Counted from the stretch's first letter, positions 6,551 through 16,439 are shown. The stretch is 64,000 nt of DNA from Limiplasma sp964416065 (GCA_964416065.1 CAYQCL010000005.1:1-64000), one strand, 5' to 3'. Program-made: numbers and translations. The notes: generated from the sequence alone by a model not told the origin.

Positions 6551-7603
6551 TTAATCCTCATGCTGGAAGGCGGCGTACGCGGCGTTAAGCAAAAGCTTGT
6601 GCATGCGCTCCATCATTTGGCGGTCATGCGGCGCGCTGTGCCCGTTGAGAAGCAGGACGACGAAAAAGCCGTCCTCGGGGCTGACCGCGATCAACGAGCC
6701 GCTGGCGGGATCCTTGAGGCCATAGCCGTCGCTGGGCCAGAGATGTCCCAGGAAGGGATCGGAGCGCCTGGTGATATGGAAGCCGTAGCCCCGCGCCTCG
6801 TTGAGCCCGCGCGTGCGGTCGGTGGTGGCGAGATGGATGGATCGATAAGAAAACGCCACGCCCTCCTCGGTGCGACCGTCGCCCGCCAGCATGCCGGCAA
6901 AGCGGCTGATATCCTCCAGATCGGTGAACAGCCCCGCGTGTCCAGCCACACCGTGCAAAAAGCGCGCGTTGCCGTCCTGCGGCTGTCCGGGCTGCCACTC
7001 TCCGTCCTCGCTTTCGGCACCGCTGGGAGCGATGTCATCGCCGGTGGGAAGATAGCCGGTGCGGTCCATGTGAAGGGGCACTGTGACAAAACGCTTGACG
7101 GCCTCGTCCAATGGCATGGCGAATACCTTTTCTAGTACAAAGCCCAGAAGAACAAAGCCCATGGCCGAGTCGCGAACCTTGCCGCCCAACGCGCCTGATA
7201 GAGGGTGCCTGAGAAGCGCGCCGAGAGCGTCGCGGTCGTTTTCGGCCTCCTGAGGAAGCAGGAAGCGCGGCACCATACCTGCCGTGTGTGTCAGCAGGTG
7301 CAGAAGGGTGATGCCCTGCTTGTCCGGCACGACGTCCTGAAGCCAGAGAGAGATCGGATCGTCCAGGCTCACAAGCCCACGCTCCAGGGCGCATAATAAA
7401 AGAGGCACCGTCGCGACGACCTCCGTGAGCACACCTACGTCATAACGGGTGATGTGCGTAACATTCCGTGCGTCATCCTGCGCCAGCTTTCCATGCACAC
7501 CGGTATACAGAACGCGAGCCCCCTGTCCGGCCGCCATGGCGCAGCCTGGAAACGTGCCATCCGCGATGCCGCGCAAAAGAAGCTCATCCACTGCTTTCCA
7601 CAT
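6551..7603 (-). CDS. Beta-lactamase-fold serine-hydrolase homologue, probably inactive
   Basis: 350 residues with the class C beta-lactamase / D,D-peptidase fold (Pfam Beta-lactamase type). Family landmarks are PLLLCALERGLVSLDDPISLWL and LLHLLTHTAG. In active members the segment before them reads ASLTK, with catalytic Ser and Lys; here it is YDVGVLTEVV, with Val58 and Glu61 at those positions. The Tyr of the YxN motif also appears lost (RDSAMGFVLLG). The protein may therefore bind rather than hydrolyse a peptidoglycan-like ligand. There is no signal peptide, so it is cytoplasmic. The start at 7603 has GAAGGAGGA 7 bases upstream. It is monocistronic. Confidence 0.8.
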   Translation of the reverse strand: MWKAVDELLLRGIADGTFPGCAMAAGQGARVLYTGVHGKLAQDDARNVTHITRYDVGVLTEVVATVPLLLCALERGLVSLDDPISLWLQDVVPDKQGITLLHLLTHTAGMVPRFLLPQEAENDRDALGALLRHPLSGALGGKVRDSAMGFVLLGFVLEKVFAMPLDEAVKRFVTVPLHMDRTGYLPTGDDIAPSGAESEDGEWQPGQPQDGNARFLHGVAGHAGLFTDLEDISRFAGMLAGDGRTEEGVAFSYRSIHLATTDRTRGLNEARGYGFHITRRSDPFLGHLWPSDGYGLKDPASGSLIAVSPEDGFFVVLLLNGHSAPHDRQMMERMHKLLLNAAYAAFQHED

Positions 7604-7660
7604 AAGACGTTCCTCCTTCGATTCAAAGGGGACGGTCGTACCCCTGTTTTTCCTCTTTCT

Positions 7661-7689
7661 ATTATAACACAGCTTGCCAATCGGGCAAG
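7661..7689 (-). promoter_or_regulatory. Promoter with overlapping palindrome for the serine-hydrolase homologue
   Basis: On the minus strand TTGCCC (7688-7683), a 16-base spacer and TATAAT (7666-7661). An inverted repeat, CTTGCC at 7673-7678 and GGCAAG at 7684-7689, covers the -35 and spacer and could be an operator. Confidence 0.5.
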
Positions 7690-7796
7690 GGCCGATGATG
7701 AGATTCCAGCAATGGTATTTTAGATGCATGCAAGGTATAGTACTTTCCGAAAACAAAAACAGGCGCTCAAAAGGACTATGAGGAGAGCGGAAAGGC

Positions 7797-8345
7797 GTGG
7801 TCACGATCAAATATAAAAGGCTAACCGCTGGCGAAATCAACAGGGGCTGTTTGACGGATTCATCCGCCGTTAGACGGTTACAAAATGCTGGAGGAAGGGA
7901 AACGGAGAATGGGTGATCAAGGACGACCCGTTCGTTGACGACTGGACGGGGGAGGACTATGAAAAGCTGCTTCTGTGTCTAAAGCATACGGCCGTCACGG
8001 GCGGACTTGTATACGCCGCCTCCCTGGAAGGCGTTCTCACGGGCTTTGTGTCTGTTGAGGGGAGAAATCAGAGGACGGCTTCTTGACCTGTTTGCCATCC
8101 ACGTATCGGAGAAGATGCGCGGCAAGGGGATCGGAAGGATGCTTTTCTCTAATGCCAGGGAATGAGCGAGGAAGCGCGGCACACGCAAGCTGTATATTTC
8201 CGCCCATTCAGCCCTGGAGGAGTTTTATAGAGCGATGGGACGCGTGGAGGCCAGGGTATGCAATCAAAGGCATGTGGAAGAGGAGCCTTATGACAGCCAG
8301 CTGGAGTGCGGGGGCGTTTTTGACACGTCCAGGATTTCTCCATAA
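7797..8345 (+). pseudogene. Decayed GNAT acetyltransferase
   Basis: Translating across frames gives a recognisable GNAT protein: KYKRLTAGEI, then LFDGFIRR, WVIKDDPFVDDW, LFAIHVSEKMRGKGIGRMLF (the acetyl-CoA-binding R/Q-x-x-G-x-G/A loop) and KLYISAHSALEEFYRAMG. At least two frameshifts (near 7850 and 8058) and two in-frame stops (TAG 7871, TGA 8163) break it. The remnant ends at TAA 8343. Acetyl-CoA-dependent N-acetyltransferase activity is lost. Confidence 0.8.
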
Positions 8346-8368
8346 AAGGAAAACAAGAAAGTAAACAA

Positions 8369-8397
8369 TTGACAAGCGGGGCTCGATGTGTTATAAT
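8369..8397 (+). promoter_or_regulatory. Consensus promoter of the FbpABC-like operon
   Basis: TTGACA (8369-8374), 17-base spacer, TATAAT (8392-8397). The start would be near 8404, leaving a leader of about 58 bases that contains a small GGGAA/TTCCC hairpin before the binding-protein gene. Confidence 0.85.
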
Positions 8398-8461
8398 AAA
8401 CAAACAGGGAACAGTTTCCCCAAAATCCATGGTTCCATAACAGAAAGGACGGGATATCTTT

Positions 8462-9538
8462 ATGAAGAAGTTGTTAGCTATCTTCCTGACAGTAGCGATG
8501 CTTTTGGGCATGTGTAGCTTTGCCGCCGCTGAGGAAATTGATCAGGCGCTGATCGACGCCGCGAAGGCTGAGGGCGAACTGACCGTATATGGCAGCTGCG
8601 AAGAGGCCTACCTGAACGCTGCGTGCGATAAGTTCCAGGAGCTTTACGGAATTAAGGTCAACCGCCAGCGTCTGTCGACTGGTGAGGTTGCCGCCAAGAT
8701 CGAAGAGGAAAACGGCAATCCTTCCGCAGATGTATGGTTTGGCGGCACCACGGATCCCTACAACGAGAGCGCGGCGAAGGGCCTGCTGGAGGCCTATGAC
8801 GCTACGAACGCCAGCCATTTAATGTCCGATATGTACCGTGATGCGGACGGCTATTGGTACGGCATCTACAAGGGAATTCTGGGCTTCATGTGCAATACCG
8901 AGGAGCTCGAGCGCTTGGGTCTGGAAGCACCCAAGGATTGGGACGATCTGATCAAGCCTGAATATCAGGGTCTGATCTGGATGTCCAACCCCAATACCGC
9001 CGGCACCGCCAAGCTGGTCATCAACACCATGGTTCAGATGAAGGGTCATGACGAGGCCATGGAGTATTTCGTGGCGCTGGACAAGAACATCGCCCAGTAC
9101 ACCAAGTCTGGCTCCGGCCCCTCCAAGAAGGTCGGCATTGGCGAGTGCGTGATCGGCATCGGCTTCCTGCATGACGGCATCACCCAGATTCTTGACGGCT
9201 ATGACAATATCTCTCTTGTGATCCCCTCCAGCGGCACCAGCTTTGAGATCGGCGCGACCGCCATCTTCAAGGGCGCGCAGCATCCCAACGCCGCCAAGCT
9301 GTGGATCGAGTTCGCGCTCAGCCCCGATTGCGTGAACATCGCCAAGGAGAACGAGAGCTTCCAATTCCTGGTTATTGATAATGCCGAGCAGCCGGAAGAA
9401 GCGACCGCGTTTGGCCTCGATCCCGAGAACGTGATCGACTATGACTTTGAGGACGCCAAGGCGAACACCTCCAAGTACGTCGAGGATTTCTTCAATGCCC
9501 TCGGCGCCGCAGCGGACGACCGCTTCCAGACCGAATAA
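8462..9538 (+). CDS. ABC importer substrate-binding protein, Fe(III)/AfuA-like
   Basis: Secreted or membrane-associated binding protein of 358 residues in the family that includes AfuA, FbpA and related iron or phosphonate binders. Residues 1-23 are a signal peptide (LLAIFLTVAMLLGMCSFAAA); cleavage after AAA is likely, and no good lipobox is present. The core AKAEGELTVYGS..., SADVWFGG and GILGFMCNTEEL is typical. Permease and ATPase genes follow in the same direction. A strong hairpin after the stop would let this gene be expressed at a higher level than its partners. Iron is the usual substrate in the family, but 2-aminoethylphosphonate or a sugar phosphate cannot be excluded. Confidence 0.88.
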   Translation: MKKLLAIFLTVAMLLGMCSFAAAEEIDQALIDAAKAEGELTVYGSCEEAYLNAACDKFQELYGIKVNRQRLSTGEVAAKIEEENGNPSADVWFGGTTDPYNESAAKGLLEAYDATNASHLMSDMYRDADGYWYGIYKGILGFMCNTEELERLGLEAPKDWDDLIKPEYQGLIWMSNPNTAGTAKLVINTMVQMKGHDEAMEYFVALDKNIAQYTKSGSGPSKKVGIGECVIGIGFLHDGITQILDGYDNISLVIPSSGTSFEIGATAIFKGAQHPNAAKLWIEFALSPDCVNIAKENESFQFLVIDNAEQPEEATAFGLDPENVIDYDFEDAKANTSKYVEDFFNALGAAADDRFQTE

Positions 9539-9558
9539 TCGAATGATCTATTTCGGCG

Positions 9559-9600
9559 GGGGAGGATGACTGAGCGTCATCCTCCCCGCGCTTTCTTTTC
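9559..9600 (+). terminator. Intra-operon hairpin after the binding-protein gene
   Basis: GGGGAGGATGAC (9559-9570) and GTCATCCTCCCC (9576-9587) form a perfect 12-bp stem with a 5-base loop, followed by GCGCTTTCTTTT. It probably acts as a partial terminator or 3'-end stabiliser. Confidence 0.7.
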
Positions 9601-9629
9601 AGGCTCTTGTATAAAGGAGGCGGGTCTGC

Positions 9630-11340
9630 TTGGTCAAAGCGCAGAGCGCAAGGCTGGATCGCAAAAAACTTTTTGGCGATCCGGTCATGGTTTCCACGAT
9701 CGTGGTGCTTCTGATCTTTTTGGCATTGTTTATCCTGTATCCGCTGGCCATGCTACTGATCGACAGCGTGGTATCAGAGGGGCATCTGACGCTGGACGTC
9801 TTTTCGCGTGTGCTCGACATGGGACGCTTCCGCCAGGCGTTCAGTAACACATTGGTGCTGGGGTTGATCGTAGGTATCGGTTCCAGCCTGCTGGGTCTTC
9901 TGTTTGCCTATGTGGACGTGTATGTTCGTCTTCGTCTGCGCGTGGTTCGCAAGATGTTCAACATCGTCAGCATGCTACCGGTCGTATCGCCGCCGTTCGT
10001 GCTTTCTTTGAGCATGATCCTGCTCTTCGGACGCGCCGGCATCGTTACGCGCAGTCTGCTCGGCATTTATGACAGTAACATCTATGGGCTTCATGGCATC
10101 GCGATTGTGCAGATTCTGACGTTCTTCCCCGTCTGCTACATGATGCTCAAGGGTCTGTTGAAAAATATCGACCCCTCTTTGGAGGAGGCCAGCCGCGACA
10201 TGGGCGCGAGCCGCTGGAAGGTGTTTACGACCGTAACGCTTCCGCTGATGCTGCCAGGCATCGGCAATGCTTTTTTGGTTACCTTTATTGAATCTGTGGC
10301 GGACTTTGCCAACCCGATGATGATCGGCGGTAGCTATGATACATTGGCGACCACCATCTATCTACAGGTGACGGGTGCGTATGACAAGGCCGGCGCGAGC
10401 GCTATGGCCGTGGTGCTTCTGTGCCTGACGCTTCTTTTGTTTCTGATTCAGAAATATTATTTGGAGAAGCGCACCTATGCGACCCTTACCGGCAAGGCCA
10501 GCCGTGAAAGAATGCTCATCGCGGACAAGAGCGTGACCCGTCCTCTGACGATCCTGTGCTCGTTGGTTTCTGCCTTCGTCATTCTGATGTATATCAGCAT
10601 TCCCTTCGGCGCGCTGTTCAACCTCTGGGGCAGGGATTACTCCCTGACGCTCAAGCACTTTCAGTATATGTTCAAGTACAGCGGCCTGAAGGCGTTCCGC
10701 GACTCGTTTGTCCTGAGCCTCATTGCCTCGCCCATCACGGCGCTACTTTCTATGATTATCAGCTATCTGGTGGTAAAGAAGAAATTTCGCACCAAGGGGC
10801 TGATCGAATTTACGAGCATGCTGGCTATGGCCGTGCCCGGAACGGTGCTTGGCGTGGGCTATATCCGCGGCTTTGCCAACGGTGTCTTTCATACGGGCTT
10901 TCTTCAGGGGCTCTACGGCACGGGCGCGATTCTGGTGATTGTCTTCATCGTGCGCAGTCTTCCCGTCGGTACGCGTAGCGGCATATCAGCGCTTCGGCAG
11001 ATTGATAAGTCCATTGAGGAAAGCGCCTATGATCTGGGGGCCGGAAGCGGCAAGGTGTTTACCTCCGTTACCCTTCCGCTCATCAAGGATAGCTTCCTAA
11101 GCGGACTAGTGACGACGTTCGTTCGCTCCATCACCGCCATCAGCGCCATTATCCTGTTGGTCACGCCCCAGTATCTGCTCATTACCACGCAGATCAATGA
11201 GTTTGCTGAAAAGGGCAAGTATGGCGTCGCCTGCGCCTACGCGACGATTCTGATCGCCATCGTGTATGCGTCTATCCTGATTATGAATCTCGTGACCAAG
11301 TATTTCGGAACCAGCAGAAAGATAAAGGGAGGCAGCGAAG

Positions 11341-11348
<8 letters not shown>
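9630..11348 (+). CDS. Double-length ABC permease, FbpB-like
   Basis: Integral membrane permease of 572 residues with two fused permease domains, each with about six helices. Two EAA coupling loops are visible: EASRDMGASRWKVFTTVTLP and, in the second half, ESAYDLGAGSGKVFTSVTLP. This fused arrangement is characteristic of Fe(III) FbpB/SfuB-type importers. It starts with TTG at 9630, supported by AAAGGAGG 9 bases upstream. Its 3' end overlaps the ATPase gene by 8 bases, so the two are translationally coupled. Confidence 0.92.
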
Positions 11349-12423
<1,075 letters not shown>

Positions 12424-12441
12424 AAGCGGAACAGGTACAAG

Positions 12442-12473
12442 ACGCACGGCCATTTGCGGCCGTGCGTTTCCTT
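12442..12473 (+). terminator. Terminator of the FbpABC-like operon
   Basis: ACGCACGGCC (12442-12451) pairs perfectly with GGCCGTGCGT (12458-12467) around a 6-base loop, followed by TTCCTT. The T-run is weak, but the stem is strong and lies directly after the operon. Confidence 0.7.
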
Positions 12474-12480
12474 ATGCGCC

Positions 12481-12510
12481 TTGTACCCGCCGTTCCTTTT
12501 GTGGTATACT
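12481..12510 (+). promoter_or_regulatory. Promoter of the dnaD-dnaI operon
   Basis: TTGTAC (12481-12486), 18-base spacer, TATACT (12505-12510) with TGG in front of the -10. The gene start is 32 bases downstream with GGAAAGGAG as ribosome binding site. Confidence 0.65.
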
Positions 12511-12541
12511 GACCAGGTAACAGGAAAGGAGCCCATAGCGC

Positions 12542-14050
12542 ATGCCAACCTTTGAAGCAGACCGTTCCGCCCTTTTATGGGACGCGACCGCCGTGTCCAA
12601 CGCCTTTGTGTGTGAGTATATGCCCGCCGCACCCGAAGGGCATGTGAAGGTGTATTTATATGGACTGATGTGCGCGCACGCGGGCACGGCGGAAGGGGAA
12701 GAGCTCCTGGACGACGCGGCGCAGACATTGGGCATGTCGCGCGCCGAGGTGGAGCATGCCATGCGCTATTGGGAAAGATGCCGCCTGGTGGAAAGAATTC
12801 AGGATACGCCGCCGCGCTATCGATTTTTAAGCGTACAGCAGGCTCTGTCTCAGCGACAGCTCGCACCGGCGGACGAGGCCTATGAGGCGTTTGCCCAGTC
12901 GCTATATGCCGCCTTTGGAGACAGGCGTAAGATTCATGGGAGCGATACCGCGTATGCGTATGAGTGGGTGGAGCAGCTCAAGCTCCCCGCCGAGGTGGTA
13001 TTGATGCTCGTCCAGCATATGATTTCCACAAGAGGTGTGAATTTCAGCTTCAAGTCGGCTGAAAAGCTGGCCGTGGAGCTGAGCGAAAAGAAGATCGTGA
13101 CCATCGAGGCCGCGGAGGCGGTGTTCAGCCGTTCGGAGGCCGCTATGAGGGGCGCGAAGAAGGTGCTCAATCACCTGGGCATGTATCGCGAGCCGACGAT
13201 GGACGAGATCGACCTGTATCTTAAGTGGACAGGGGAATGGGGTTTCGAGCCCAAGGCCATTTTGGAGGCATGCAGGGAGACTACGAAGAGCAGCTCGCCT
13301 ACGTTTGCCTATTTGGATAAGATTTTGCAGGGAATTCATGAGCGCAGCGGCGGGAGGGCCACCAGCGAGCGCAGGGTCAAAACGGCGCTCACCGAGGAAA
13401 AGAACGAAACCGCGCGCATCCGTGAACTGCTTCAGGCGCTTGGTATCAGCATGACGGTGATCGACGGGGGCGTCAGAAGCGTTTATCGCGCCATGGAGGC
13501 GCAAAGCGGACATGACGTGATGATGCTGGCGGCTCGCAGGGTCGCCCTGAGCCGCGAGTCGCATACGTTGGACAATGTGATGAGGCTGCTGGACGCATGG
13601 GGCGATAAGGGTCTGCATACGGCAAAGGACGTGGAGGAGTACCTAAGAGAGCTGGAGACGGTGGATGGGAAAATCAAGGCGCTAATGCAGCGCATGGGTC
13701 GTAAGGGCGGCTTGTCACAGTCCAACCGCGCGCTGATGCGCAAGTGGCTGAACGAATGGCATATGAGCGACGGATTGATGAACCTCGCGGCGGAATACGC
13801 GGCGGAGGCGGAGCGGCCGCTGCCCTATATGGACAAGCTGCTGGGCGCGTGGCGCGATAGGGGCGTCTCCACCGAGGCGGAGGCGCGCGAAGCGCACGCG
13901 CGATTCGCGGAGAGCTTCGCGTCAAAGAGCGACGCGCCCAAAAGCGGCGTCAAGCGCGTAATTGAGCAGCAGTATGAACAGCGCGAATATGATCCGAAGC
14001 AATACGACGGCCTGTCACCTGAACAGCTAGAGGAGATGAACCGACTATGA
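12542..14050 (+). CDS. DnaD/DnaB-like primosomal protein
   Basis: 502-residue replication-initiation protein. The N-terminal part (residues 1-110) has a winged-helix look (VYLYGLMCAHAG, MSRAEVEHAMRYWERCRLVE). At least two DnaD-type (DnaB_2) helical repeats follow: one near residues 215-265 ending SSPTFAYLDKILQGI, and one near 395-440 (LMRKWLNEWHMSDGL...PLPYMDKLLGAWR). Such proteins remodel oriC DNA and help load the replicative helicase. The stop overlaps the next gene (ATGA), a helicase-loader ATPase, which supports the assignment. Confidence 0.85.
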   Translation: MPTFEADRSALLWDATAVSNAFVCEYMPAAPEGHVKVYLYGLMCAHAGTAEGEELLDDAAQTLGMSRAEVEHAMRYWERCRLVERIQDTPPRYRFLSVQQALSQRQLAPADEAYEAFAQSLYAAFGDRRKIHGSDTAYAYEWVEQLKLPAEVVLMLVQHMISTRGVNFSFKSAEKLAVELSEKKIVTIEAAEAVFSRSEAAMRGAKKVLNHLGMYREPTMDEIDLYLKWTGEWGFEPKAILEACRETTKSSSPTFAYLDKILQGIHERSGGRATSERRVKTALTEEKNETARIRELLQALGISMTVIDGGVRSVYRAMEAQSGHDVMMLAARRVALSRESHTLDNVMRLLDAWGDKGLHTAKDVEEYLRELETVDGKIKALMQRMGRKGGLSQSNRALMRKWLNEWHMSDGLMNLAAEYAAEAERPLPYMDKLLGAWRDRGVSTEAEAREAHARFAESFASKSDAPKSGVKRVIEQQYEQREYDPKQYDGLSPEQLEEMNRL

Positions 14051-15039
14051 CACGCGATCAGATTTTAGGAAGGCTTCAGCAGGAATATGCTTTCAGGCGA
14101 GAGGAGAACCTACGCCTGTTCGAGGAACGGCGCGAAGCCGCCTGTGAGAAGTGCCCGGGGCTTCGAGAACTGCTTCAGGCACGCCATGACGCGGTGATGA
14201 ACGGCGTGCGAAGCAGCCTGCTCTCTCAGGATAAAGCGCCGGATAAAAACGCCACGCTGCCTGTGCGGATAGAAAAGCTGAATCACAAAATCGCGCAGAC
14301 GCTCGAGGCGGGCGGACTGAGCGCCGACGCTCTTCAGCCGGTGTATACCTGCGAACTCTGCCGTGACGAGGGCTATGTCTACGATCCTTCCCGCCGTATG
14401 TGCGACTGCATGAAAAAGGAGCTGGACCGCCGTATAATGGCCGAAAGCGGGTTGAACGAACAGACGGGCACATTTGACAAGTTTGATGAGACGCTCTTTT
14501 CCAACGAGCCGGATGAGAACGGGGTCATCCAGCGCAAGGTGGCGATAAGCAATCGCAACATCTGCCAGCGCTATGCCGACAGCTTCCCCGATACCCAGAC
14601 ACGAGATTTGCTTCTGATGGGCAAAAGCGGCCTGGGCAAGACCTTCCTTTTGCAGAGCATCGCGCACCGCATGGCTGAGCGCGGCTATTTGCCCACGTAT
14701 ACCAGCGCGTACCGCCTGTTTGAAGCCGCGCGCCGCGCATATATGGAGAACAACGGCGACAGCCTCGTGCCGTTCATGAACGCGACGCTGCTCCTGATCG
14801 ACGATCTGGGAACGGAGCCGTTGATGAACAACGTGACGGTGACGCAGCTTTTCAACCTTCTCAACGAGCGCCAGCTTGCCGGAAGACACACCGTCATCAG
14901 CACCAATCTGACGTTAAGCGAGCTTCGCGACCGCTACACCGAGCGCATCACCTCGCGCTTTCTTGACGCGACGGGCTGTACGAGGCTGACGTTTACCGGC
15001 GGGGATGTGCGTGCCAGCCTGAAGAGAAGGGCGGAGTAA
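14047..15039 (+). CDS. dnaI: DnaC/DnaI-like helicase-loader ATPase
   Basis: 330-residue AAA+ ATPase. A zinc-binding stretch near residues 100-120 (CELCRDEG ... MCDCMK) matches the N-terminal zinc module of DnaI. Walker A is GKSGLGKTFL, Walker B LLIDDLGTEP, sensor STNL. In Bacillus, DnaI loads the DnaB/DnaC hexameric helicase together with DnaD and DnaB, so pairing with the upstream DnaD-like gene fits. Translation is coupled through a 4-base ATGA overlap. Confidence 0.88.
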   Translation: MTRDQILGRLQQEYAFRREENLRLFEERREAACEKCPGLRELLQARHDAVMNGVRSSLLSQDKAPDKNATLPVRIEKLNHKIAQTLEAGGLSADALQPVYTCELCRDEGYVYDPSRRMCDCMKKELDRRIMAESGLNEQTGTFDKFDETLFSNEPDENGVIQRKVAISNRNICQRYADSFPDTQTRDLLLMGKSGLGKTFLLQSIAHRMAERGYLPTYTSAYRLFEAARRAYMENNGDSLVPFMNATLLLIDDLGTEPLMNNVTVTQLFNLLNERQLAGRHTVISTNLTLSELRDRYTERITSRFLDATGCTRLTFTGGDVRASLKRRAE

Positions 15040-15040
15040 G

Positions 15041-15394
15041 ATGAACATACAAATCTACGTCAACAAAAAGAACCCCGACGTGCTCAAGGCCGAGCGCTTC
15101 TTCAAGGAACGCCGGATCCCCTATCAGATGATGGATTTGAAAAAGCACCGGCTGGGGCAGAAGGAGCTGGATGTGTTCGTGCGCGCCGTGGGAGCGAAGG
15201 CGCTGGTTGACCGCGAGGGCAAGAAGGCGCTGGAAAGGCCCGTGGCGCACATGTCCACGGACAGCCTCATCATTGCCGAGCTGCTCAATGATCCCTCCGC
15301 GCTCAAAAGCCCCATCGTCAGAAACGGCGCGAAGGTTACCGTCGGCGCGGACGAGGCGGAATGGAAACGGTGGGTGGAAGCGGAGAGCAAATAA
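15041..15394 (+). CDS. ArsC/Spx-like thioredoxin-fold protein without its cysteine
   Basis: 117-residue protein of the ArsC/Spx/YffB superfamily: MNIQIYVNKKNPDVLKAERF begins the fold, followed by FFKERRIPYQMMDL and LKSPIVRNGAKVTVG (the cis-proline strand is SPIVR). The usual catalytic CxxC or Cys after the first strand is absent (NPDVLKAE). It is therefore unlikely to be a reductase; a binding or adaptor role like Spx is possible. It starts one base after the dnaI stop and belongs to that operon. Confidence 0.8.
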   Translation: MNIQIYVNKKNPDVLKAERFFKERRIPYQMMDLKKHRLGQKELDVFVRAVGAKALVDREGKKALERPVAHMSTDSLIIAELLNDPSALKSPIVRNGAKVTVGADEAEWKRWVEAESK

Positions 15395-15444
15395 GCACAG
15401 GCGGCGTCATTTGTATAGACCAGGGCGTGGGTATCGGCAAAAGA

Positions 15445-15562
15445 TAGGGTGCAGGGGACTAAGTCCCCTGCCAGGGTCTGGGACAGAGTCCCAGAAATCT
15501 TACGCCGCAGCGCTTTCAAGCGAGAGACGCGGCGGTCCATTTGGGCCGCCGCTGCGGCTCAT
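15445..15562. repeat. Dispersed palindromic intergenic repeat, copy 1
   Basis: GGTGCAGGGGACTAAGTCCC, then CTGGGACAGAGTCCCAG, then TTACGCCGCAGCGCTTTCAA and GAGAGACGCGGCGG form a chain of small palindromes. The same modules in the same order occur at 48826-49060, there split by an insertion. No protein is encoded. The remaining bases 15395-15444 and 15621-15780 hold nothing I can name. Confidence 0.75.
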
Positions 15563-15595
15563 CGCATAGCTATAGGGTTTATCGACAGTCTGGGG

Positions 15596-15622
15596 CGTGG
15601 GGACATTTCCCCACGTCTTTTG
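15596..15622 (+). terminator. Probable terminator after the dnaD-dnaI-arsC operon
   Basis: CGTGGGGA (15596-15603) pairs with TCCCCACG (15608-15615), followed by TCTTTTGCT. It lies downstream of repeat copy 1 and is the first terminator-like structure after the operon. Confidence 0.5.
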
Positions 15623-15898
15623 CTCAACATCCAAGAACGCGAAGAGAGTGGCCTTTTTCTTTGCCGCCGACGCGTCGTCGGTCAATCGAAGCATAGCTAA
15701 AGCCGCTTAAATGAGCCGTCGTATATTTTTTTCAAATACTCATAACGCTTGAGCGGCGCGGCACAAAAAACAAGCATATAGAATTCTATATTTTTACTTT
15801 TATTTTATAATATATATATTTTAAAAGGATTTACTTTTTAATAAAAATACTATATTTAATAAAAATACTATATAATAAAGAAAAAGGAGGAGATTCCA

Positions 15899-15943
15899 AT
15901 GGGCCCATTTGTCTTTTGTTATCATTCGCAATCTGCTTTTTGA
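15899..15943 (+). CDS. 14-residue small ORF upstream of a secreted protein
   Basis: ATG at 15899 with a perfect AAAAAGGAGGA 8 bases upstream encodes MGPFVFCYHSQSAF. Its TGA runs directly into the AAAGGAG of the next gene, so it could couple or prime that gene's translation. It lies just after a very AT-rich stretch (15780-15880) with a tandem duplication of TTAATAAAAATACTATA. Whether the peptide is made is unknown. Confidence 0.45.
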   Translation: MGPFVFCYHSQSAF

Positions 15944-15958
15944 AAGGAGAAATCTATA

Positions 15959-16417
15959 ATGAAAAGAATCTTGCGTGCTGTCATAGTTTTCATATGCATC
16001 GTTCTCTTGCCTGCTTGTGTAATTGCGGAAAGTGCATCAATAACACGCGCTGATCCCAACGATAATGTGAATTCTCCTGATTCCCTTCCTTATTCTGGAA
16101 AAGGGTTTGCGTTCGCCAAGTATACATACACTAAGTCCATAAAGGCTCCATCGGATGGCAAAATTACGATTTCACTAAGCAATACAAAGCTTGGAATAAA
16201 CAGAACGGCTACCTGTTATATTGAAGTATGTTACTGGAATGGATCTACTTGGAGAAGTGTCTCTGTAAGTCCATCAAAATTTAGTGTGAGCAATACCGCT
16301 CAATCATATACTTTTACTGCTTCGGGTTTACCTAGCGGGTCATCCTTTTATGTTGGATTAAGCAAGAGCGATTATACGGATTATAGCGTGGGCGGCACAA
16401 TTAGCGTCACGGACTGA
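15959..16417 (+). CDS. Secreted protein of unknown function
   Basis: 152 residues. Residues 1-23 are a signal peptide (ILRAVIVFICIVLLPACVIA); LPAC could be a poor lipobox, otherwise signal peptidase I would cut after VIA. The mature part is rich in Ser, Thr, Tyr and Asn (KITISLSNTKLGINRTATCY, QSYTFTASGLPSGSSFYVGL), suggesting a beta-sandwich like a small adhesin or carbohydrate-binding domain. I do not recognise the family. Codon use is markedly more AT-rich than in neighbours, which suggests recent acquisition. The ribosome binding site is AAAGGAG. Confidence 0.7.
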   Translation: MKRILRAVIVFICIVLLPACVIAESASITRADPNDNVNSPDSLPYSGKGFAFAKYTYTKSIKAPSDGKITISLSNTKLGINRTATCYIEVCYWNGSTWRSVSVSPSKFSVSNTAQSYTFTASGLPSGSSFYVGLSKSDYTDYSVGGTISVTD

Positions 16418-16439
16418 TAATCGTGGGGAGGAATACGCC

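Noticed and set aside
15780..15880. AT-rich stretch as a replication origin
   Set aside because: No DnaA boxes (TTATCCACA-like) and no dnaA/dnaN neighbours were seen; the repeats are short and tandem.
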